From CAYOVG01 sp964407285 (GTDB lineage: Bacteria > Desulfobacterota > Syntrophobacteria > Syntrophobacterales > Syntrophobacteraceae), in the NCBI GenBank assembly GCA_964407285.1, contig CAYOVG010000254.1, positions 1 through 10,725 of the forward strand: a stretch of DNA of 10,725 nt, read 5' to 3'. Below the pieces are notes generated by a model that saw nothing but the letters and a program-made list of their open reading frames with translations, was not told the DNA's origin and ran no database searches. The stretch's first letter is position 1. Every line of letters starts with the position of its first letter. The position numbers and the translations under genes were made by a program. This document shows, piece after piece, positions 6,928 to 10,725 of this stretch.

Positions 6928-8186
6928 CTATACCTTCACCACTTTCACCCGCGTGTTGCTGAAGTCCGGAATGCCGGCCACGAGGTCCACCAGGGGGGTG
7001 TCGCCCAGGTTGGAATCGAGCTGCGAGAGCATGTTCGAGTTGAGCCCGGCGCCGTATCGCGCATCCGGGATGAGCTTTCCGTCCCGAACCACGTGTTCGC
7101 CTCCGAGAAAGGCCCCCTGCGCGCCGTCGCCGGCAATCTCCAGGCCGCTCGCGCCGAACTGCGTGTGGCCGTAGTGGAACGATACGGCGACGCACCCCGG
7201 CCGCACCAACCGGCTTATCCGTACTTTTCCCTCGATTCCGTCCGGATTGCTTCGTGAAACGAGCTTTACCGCGTCCATCTCCTTGAGCTTGATCCGGTAG
7301 GGATCGATTCCGCCCCAGAAGCAGGTCTTGTATTCGGCGGTCTTCGGGTCGGTATCGCTCAGCTTCTCCACCAGCATGGCCTTCCTGACGTCCGCCGGGT
7401 CCACGGGGACCCACCCGTAACCTGGTTGAAAGAATTCCGCCCAGCAGTGCTGATAGCCGGTGATATCTTCTTCCGCTTTCTTTCCGAGCCGGATGCCGAA
7501 GACTTCCCTGGCGGGAACGCCCGATGCCCTGGCAAGGGCTATGAACATCGAAGAGATGTCCGTGCACTTGCCGCCGGGTTTCGAGAGGAGGGCGCAGACA
7601 TCTCCCTTACCGCAGCCGCGCGTGTCGGGGTCCCGGTACATGTTGGCGCAGGTCCAGTCATAGATGGCGCGGGCTTTTGCCTGGACGGTCTTCTTGCCTT
7701 TCGTGATCTTCGCGGCGAGCTTTTTCACGTCTCCATCGATGGGGCCGAGGCGGGTGGCCCCGAGATAATGCCGATAACCGGCGTGGTCCCAGGCGACTTC
7801 CTTCCCCGGCAGGTCCCTTCAAAGGACTTCCTTGCGGTCGGCCGAAAACGAGAGCGTCAGTTTTCTGCTTGCGGCGTCCTTGTTCCAACGGGCGAAGAGG
7901 ATGGGATTTCCGTGTTCGCGATCGGTGTAGACGGCCGATTCGGCGAAGTCTCCCGAGACGCGGATACTGGAGATGACCTGGTCCTTGTCGGAAACCGGGT
8001 AGGGAATCCAGAGTCTGACTTCTTTTCCCGTTTCGTGGGCAGTGAGGTCGAAATCCATCGTGACCGATCCCGAGCGGTCGGCGACCGGGCGGTCCGCGAC
8101 CGGGTGGTCCGCGGCGGCCGCGGACCTAGCGATGAGCAGAGGAATACTATCGCCGCCGGCCCGACCCATGTTTTCCATTTCTTCAT
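6928..8186 (-). pseudogene. Broken chimera: exported transglutaminase-like protein fused to a molybdopterin-enzyme C-terminus
   Basis: Reading from ATG 8186 (AAGGAG nine bases upstream), the protein starts as a signal peptide, MKKWKTWVGPAAIVFL. Its natural continuation LLIARSAAAADHP is in another frame, pointing to a 1-base loss near 8134-8142. The second frame runs through an N-terminal domain to an in-frame TGA at 7819-7821, between KEVL and RDLPGKE, and then continues in the same frame. The transglutaminase core follows with an intact triad: Cys at 7564-7566 (GGKCTDISS), His at 7447-7449 (YQHCWAEFF), Asp at 7399-7401 (WVPVDPADV). Near 7284, after FWGGIDPYRIKL, the sequence changes to KEMDAVKLVSRSN, RLVRPGCVAVSFHYGH and TPLVDLVAGIPDF, ending TRVKVVKV. 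That is the pattern of the C-terminal molybdopterin-dinucleotide-binding domain of DMSO-reductase-family enzymes (PhsA/TtrA type). A deletion joining two same-strand genes explains this best. A shorter product from GTG 7728 is possible but lacks a well-spaced ribosome binding site. Family calls are from motif recognition. Confidence 0.82.
8081..8110. repeat. 15-bp tandem duplication inside the broken gene
   Basis: Two adjacent copies of GCGACCGGGCGGTCC differing at one base (8081-8095 and 8096-8110). In the minus-strand frame they encode a repeated PVADR unit just after the predicted signal-peptide cleavage site, so the duplication itself keeps the frame. Confidence 0.75.
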
Positions 8187-8520
8187 GCTTCTCTTCTCCT
8201 TTTCACCTGGTTTTGTTCGGATTCCGGCTCCTGACGACGAACGCAAGGCGCATCAGGGAGTGGAATCGATCGATTGATAGAGTGGAAAAATGAAGTGTTC
8301 GTCGAGAGAAAAACTTATCAGAGAAGAATCGATAGGAGAAATAGATAGTATCGATGAAAAACGACATTGATATTGGATTTTGCGGTGCGCATCAGGATGC
8401 ATCGAGAAGGTGAAATGCACGTCACGATTTCACGAGCAAGGACGTAGACGAAGCCGCTCATAGGAAATGGGCATGGTCCATAGGCCATGTTGCCGCGGTG
8501 ACACTCGAGAGGGCTTACCG

Positions 8521-8588
8521 TCATTCCGGCGCATGCGGAAATCCGGGCATTTCAACGTTTCCCGGACCCCGCTTGCGCTGGGGCGCCC
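8521..8588. repeat. REP-like intergenic repeat with consecutive hairpins
   Basis: The segment begins TCATTCCGGCGCATGCGGAA and contains successive stem-loops: TTCCG/CGGAA (8524-8528, 8536-8540), TCCGGG/CCCGGA (8542-8547, 8561-8566) and a bulged CCCCGC/GCTGGGG hairpin (8567-8583), then the palindrome GGGCGCCC (8581-8588). The TCATTCCGGCG...GGAAATCC wording is like the dispersed TCATTCC-type intergenic repeats of many proteobacterial genomes. Only one copy is in this window, so being dispersed is inferred. Confidence 0.5.
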
Positions 8589-8702
8589 TGAAGCGTTACC
8601 CTTTTTTGAAGGATGCCGGAAAATGGCGTCCGAAGGGCAGGCCGGTCGGGGCCGCTCGCCCGCCTTCTTACCCACGGGAGGCCGTATGATGGATTAAGAG
8701 CT

Positions 8703-8730
8703 TTGATTGTGCGAGGGGCGGGGGTATGAT
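8703..8730 (+). promoter_or_regulatory. Sigma70-type promoter for the transporter/HD operon
   Basis: TTGATT (8703-8708, four of six consensus), a 16-base spacer, and TATGAT (8725-8730, five of six). Predicted start near 8737, about 40 bases before the GTG at 8776. It would drive the genes at 8776 and 9057 together. Confidence 0.5.
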
Positions 8731-8775
8731 AGGAAACGACCATCGGGAAAGTTTGGAAATGGAGAGTCATAGGCG

Positions 8776-9033
8776 GTGGACTTTTTCACGGATGTTTTGG
8801 GGATGATGGCAGGGACGCTCACGACGATGGCGTTCCTGCCCCAGGTTATCAAGACGTGGCGGTCCAAATCGGTAAAGGACATCTCGTTCGGGATGTTTCT
8901 GCTGATGACGGCCGGTGTTTTCCTATGGATGGTTTACGGATTCTGCATAGGCTCCTTGCCCGTAGTGCTCGCCAATGCGGTTACGCTGGTTCTCAACTTG
9001 ATCATACTCGCCTTGAAGGTGCGGTACGGGTGA
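8776..9033 (+). CDS. SemiSWEET sugar transporter
   Basis: An 85-residue integral membrane protein of the SemiSWEET (MtN3/PQ-loop) family, whose dimers move sugars across the inner membrane by facilitated diffusion. Three membrane helices are visible at about 5-24, 38-56 and 60-80, the standard single three-helix unit. The PQ motif is at P22-Q23 in FLPQVIKTWRSKSVKDIS. W51 and N67, 16 residues apart, match the conserved Trp and Asn of the SemiSWEET substrate pocket. Length fits the family (about 85-95). The start is a GTG, with a weak GGAG around 12 bases upstream; an earlier ATG at 8759 is out of frame. The downstream HD-domain gene follows after 23 bases, so co-transcription is likely. The transported sugar cannot be read from the sequence. 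Confidence 0.93.
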   Translation: MDFFTDVLGMMAGTLTTMAFLPQVIKTWRSKSVKDISFGMFLLMTAGVFLWMVYGFCIGSLPVVLANAVTLVLNLIILALKVRYG

Positions 9034-9056
9034 GAGGGTGAGAGTGTAAGGCGGTG

Positions 9057-9896
9057 ATGAACGATACGATGACGGGTTATGATTTGGAACGGCACAGATC
9101 GTGGTTCAATGCGTTTGCGCAGTGCTTCCTGGATTGCTTTCCGGAAGGCGTCGACAGGGACAATATCCGGATCAAGCAGGAGCATTCATTGAGGGTCCTG
9201 GGGGCGGCCGCGCGGATTACGGCTTCCATCGCCATCAGCGATACGATGCGGGACCTGGCGCACATCACGGCATTGTACCACGATGTGGGGAGGTTCCAGC
9301 AGTACGAATATTTCAAGACTTTCGACGACAGCAGATCCATCAATCATTCGCTGCTGGCCCTGGACGTTTTGCGGGAAAGGAAGGTCCTCCTCGACCTTTC
9401 GCCCGCGCATCGGCGCCTGGTTCTCGGAGCGATATGGCTCCACAACAGGCTGGCGGTCCCCGCGGGGCTCTCCCCCGGGTTGGATCTCCTCGCCCGCATC
9501 GTTCGGGACGCCGACAAGCTGGACATTTTCTTCCTGATGTTGGACTACTTCAATTCCGGCGGCACACGCAACGACGTGGTCACGCTGCATCTCGAGGACC
9601 ATCCCACGGCCTATACGGAAAGCGTCTTCGAAGACGTGAAGTCCGGAAAGCAGGGAAAGTACAGGGAAATGGCCTGGGTGAACGATGTGAAACTGATAAT
9701 GTGCGGTTGGGTCTACGACCTGAACTTCCCGGCATCCAGGAAAATACTGACCGAAACCGGCCGGTTCGAAAACCTTCTTTCCCTGCTTCCCGACGCGCCG
9801 GAGATGGCGTCGCTCAAGGAGAAGCTGCGACGGGATCTGATGGCCGGGAGCGACTGCCGGTGCTCGGGCCTTCCGGTGGGGCACCGGATGGGGTAG
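9057..9896 (+). CDS. HD-domain metal-dependent phosphohydrolase
   Basis: A 279-residue soluble protein of the HD superfamily. The metal-binding signature is complete: H43 (EHSLRVLGAA), H75-D76 (ALYHDVGRFQQYEYF) and an Asp in RDADKLDIF (D151/D153). Further His residues at 97 (SINHSL) and 129 (WLHNR) are in positions that often line the site. Family members hydrolyse phosphate esters of nucleotides or related signals; the substrate here is unknown. Two possible starts adjoin, GTG 9054 and ATG 9057; ATG 9057 is chosen because AAGG ends five bases before it. The C-terminal tail (about 265-279, SDCRCSGLPVGHRMG) is Cys-containing and outside the HD fold. It sits 23 bases after the SemiSWEET gene and probably shares its promoter. 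The N-terminal half resembles many HD proteins of anaerobes annotated only as hypothetical. Confidence 0.88.
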   Translation: MNDTMTGYDLERHRSWFNAFAQCFLDCFPEGVDRDNIRIKQEHSLRVLGAAARITASIAISDTMRDLAHITALYHDVGRFQQYEYFKTFDDSRSINHSLLALDVLRERKVLLDLSPAHRRLVLGAIWLHNRLAVPAGLSPGLDLLARIVRDADKLDIFFLMLDYFNSGGTRNDVVTLHLEDHPTAYTESVFEDVKSGKQGKYREMAWVNDVKLIMCGWVYDLNFPASRKILTETGRFENLLSLLPDAPEMASLKEKLRRDLMAGSDCRCSGLPVGHRMG

Positions 9897-9929
9897 CGCC
9901 GGGTTGAAGCCAATGGGGTTTTGCCCTCG

Positions 9930-10030
9930 GCATATATACTCACGTTCCAGGTCGCGGGATATGCTTGCATGATCTTTTCATCGGAGATGCCATCGACAAT
10001 CATCGCCGCGATTGTCGCTACCGGGATACG
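9930..10030 (-). pseudogene. Remnant of a DUF433 (antitoxin-type) gene
   Basis: The minus strand from 10030 encodes RIPVATIAAMIVDGISDEKI followed by MQAYP. This is the core of DUF433 proteins, which normally reads TRIPV...(L)..G.S.EEI...YP and continues DLE/T-x-EDI. The continuation RDLEREYI is present but one frame over from 9956, so one base has been lost right after the YP codons. The conserved segments before RIPV and after REYI are missing. DUF433 proteins are typically small DNA-binding antitoxins paired with PIN-like toxins; no toxin gene is seen here. An 8-bp hairpin (9994-10001 with 10010-10017) falls within the remnant. Confidence 0.62.
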
Positions 10031-10312
10031 CAGTCTTCAACCAGCCAGGAAGATTTGCCCGGAAGCCTGCACTCCCCAAAATGCTATCCGTTAACGGCGT
10101 TGCCGGTTATCGAGACGGCAGCCGATGAGGGCGAATCAAAACGTTGACCGTTGCTCAGCACTAAAGCCCCATCGGCCACCTTGGCAGTGTAAAACTGGCC
10201 CTTGCATCCGGTACGGAATTCTGTGCCGTGTGGGTGGCGACCGATTGTCCGAGGTAGCTCGACGCACGGTAAGCTGCTTGTTGACCTCGAAATCCACGTC
10301 AATCGAATACAT
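10031..10312 (-). pseudogene. Remnant of a small RAMA-type domain protein
   Basis: From ATG 10312 the minus strand reads MYSIDVDFEVNKQLTVRRAT, like the N-terminus of small proteins starting IDVDFEV-x-K-x-LT. The likely continuation is in another frame: HPHGTEFRTGCKGQFYTAKV, then GQRFDSPSSAAVSITGNAVN, then G. This fits the RAMA domain (restriction enzyme adenine methylase associated), whose signature is dG..y.SPSaAA...tG..vNGW.fW. At 10084-10086 a TAG replaces the expected Trp codon after NG; beyond it HFGECRLPGKSSWLVEDC still fits the family. So there is one frameshift near 10240, probably with loss of a helix, plus one nonsense change. A weak TTGACT (10391-10386) could be part of its old promoter. 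Domain naming is from memory of the motif. Confidence 0.6.
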
Positions 10313-10725
10313 GACTATTTCTTCCGGACAATACTCGAATCGCACTTAAAGTTACTAAATGTGCTAGAGTGATTTTCAGCCTATAAGTCAAGGGCCCGGA
10401 GTTATTGCAATGGCGCATTTGATTGTCGATCAATGGAGCAACCTCCAATATATAATTTCAAACCATTTTTGTGCTGAAAATTCAAACGGATCGTTTGGTC
10501 CAATCGCCAGGAATGAAGAGTGAATGCAAATAAGGTTGTATTCGATGAGGCACAAAGAAGATCAAGGAGAACGGTTAGATAGCATGGGTATGGGTATAGG
10601 GTGTGCAACCGCAGAGGTATTGCTTCTGATGAACATTAGTGATAGCTGTTGGTATTTAGGGGGATGAGAGGCCGGAACATGGAGCACTTCTCAGGATGTA
10701 TCGAATCGTATCTGAAATCGTTCGG
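10313..10725. other. Region without a recognised gene
   Basis: This stretch is more AT-rich than the rest of the window. A 68-codon minus-strand frame at 10402-10608 and a 40-codon plus-strand frame from about 10545 exist, but neither has a ribosome binding site or a recognisable motif. It is consistent with decayed accessory DNA continuing past the window edge. Confidence 0.4.

Larger units (their letters stand above)
8187..8775. other. Non-coding divergent region
   Basis: No supported gene. It separates the broken minus-strand gene from the plus-strand transporter operon. The left part (about 8250-8420) is AT-rich with several ATCGAT words and probably held the promoter of the broken gene. 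The middle holds the hairpin cluster at 8521-8588, and the right end the promoter at 8703-8730. Short open frames here of up to 81 codons are of the kind made by GC-rich intergenic repeats. Confidence 0.5.

Noticed and set aside
6928..7728. Taking GTG 7728 as the true start of an intact 266-residue protein
   Set aside because: Family-like sequence extends upstream in the same frame through the TGA, and GGAG is only two bases from the GTG.
7426..8277. 283-codon plus-strand frame over the broken gene
   Set aside because: Antisense shadow; the minus strand carries the transglutaminase triad and signal peptide.
9990..10020. Hairpin at 9994-10017 as a terminator of the HD gene
   Set aside because: It is about 100 bases past the stop, has no T-run and lies inside DUF433-like coding sequence, so it is more simply a by-product of that sequence.
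10402..10608. 68-codon minus-strand frame near the right edge
   Set aside because: No ribosome binding site, no family resemblance, and composition like non-coding DNA.

Overview
The window is about 60% GC coding DNA, mostly on the minus strand. It looks like a chromosomal piece of an anaerobic Desulfobacterota-type (deltaproteobacterial, possibly Syntrophobacter-like) organism. That placement is an inference from gene content: a giant iron-sulfur 2-oxoacid:ferredoxin oxidoreductase, an HDOD regulator, a remnant of a molybdopterin enzyme, and the base composition. No RNA gene, CRISPR array or complete insertion sequence was seen.

Layout. Positions 1-53 are a G-rich heptamer repeat that runs off the left edge. 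Minus-strand genes at 565-1452 (HDOD signalling protein) and 186-506 (small Met-rich protein, perhaps motility-related) form a likely two-gene operon. Positions 1453-2029 are non-coding and end in a strong hairpin just below the stop of the 1295-residue oxidoreductase at 2030-5917 (minus). About 1 kb of non-coding DNA follows (5918-6927), with a good minus-strand sigma70 promoter overlapped by an inverted repeat.

Positions 6928-8186 (minus) hold a broken chimeric gene: signal peptide and transglutaminase-like domain joined to the C-terminal molybdopterin-binding domain of a DMSO-reductase-family enzyme, with one frameshift and one in-frame TGA. Positions 8187-8775 are non-coding with a cluster of REP-like hairpins and a plus-strand promoter. 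That promoter serves a small SemiSWEET sugar transporter (8776-9033) followed 23 bases later by an HD-domain phosphohydrolase (9057-9896). From 9930 to 10312 two decayed small genes lie head to tail on the minus strand: a DUF433 antitoxin-type remnant and a RAMA-type domain remnant. The final 413 bases show no gene.

How the parts work together. The oxidoreductase is the metabolic centre: all the catalytic and cluster-binding residues I can align are present, and it should interconvert a 2-oxoacid (pyruvate most likely) and acyl-CoA with ferredoxin. The other intact genes are small signalling or transport functions without an obvious link to it. The two decayed zones (6928-8186 and 9930-10312) suggest past deletions and turnover of accessory genes on either side of the transporter/HD pair.
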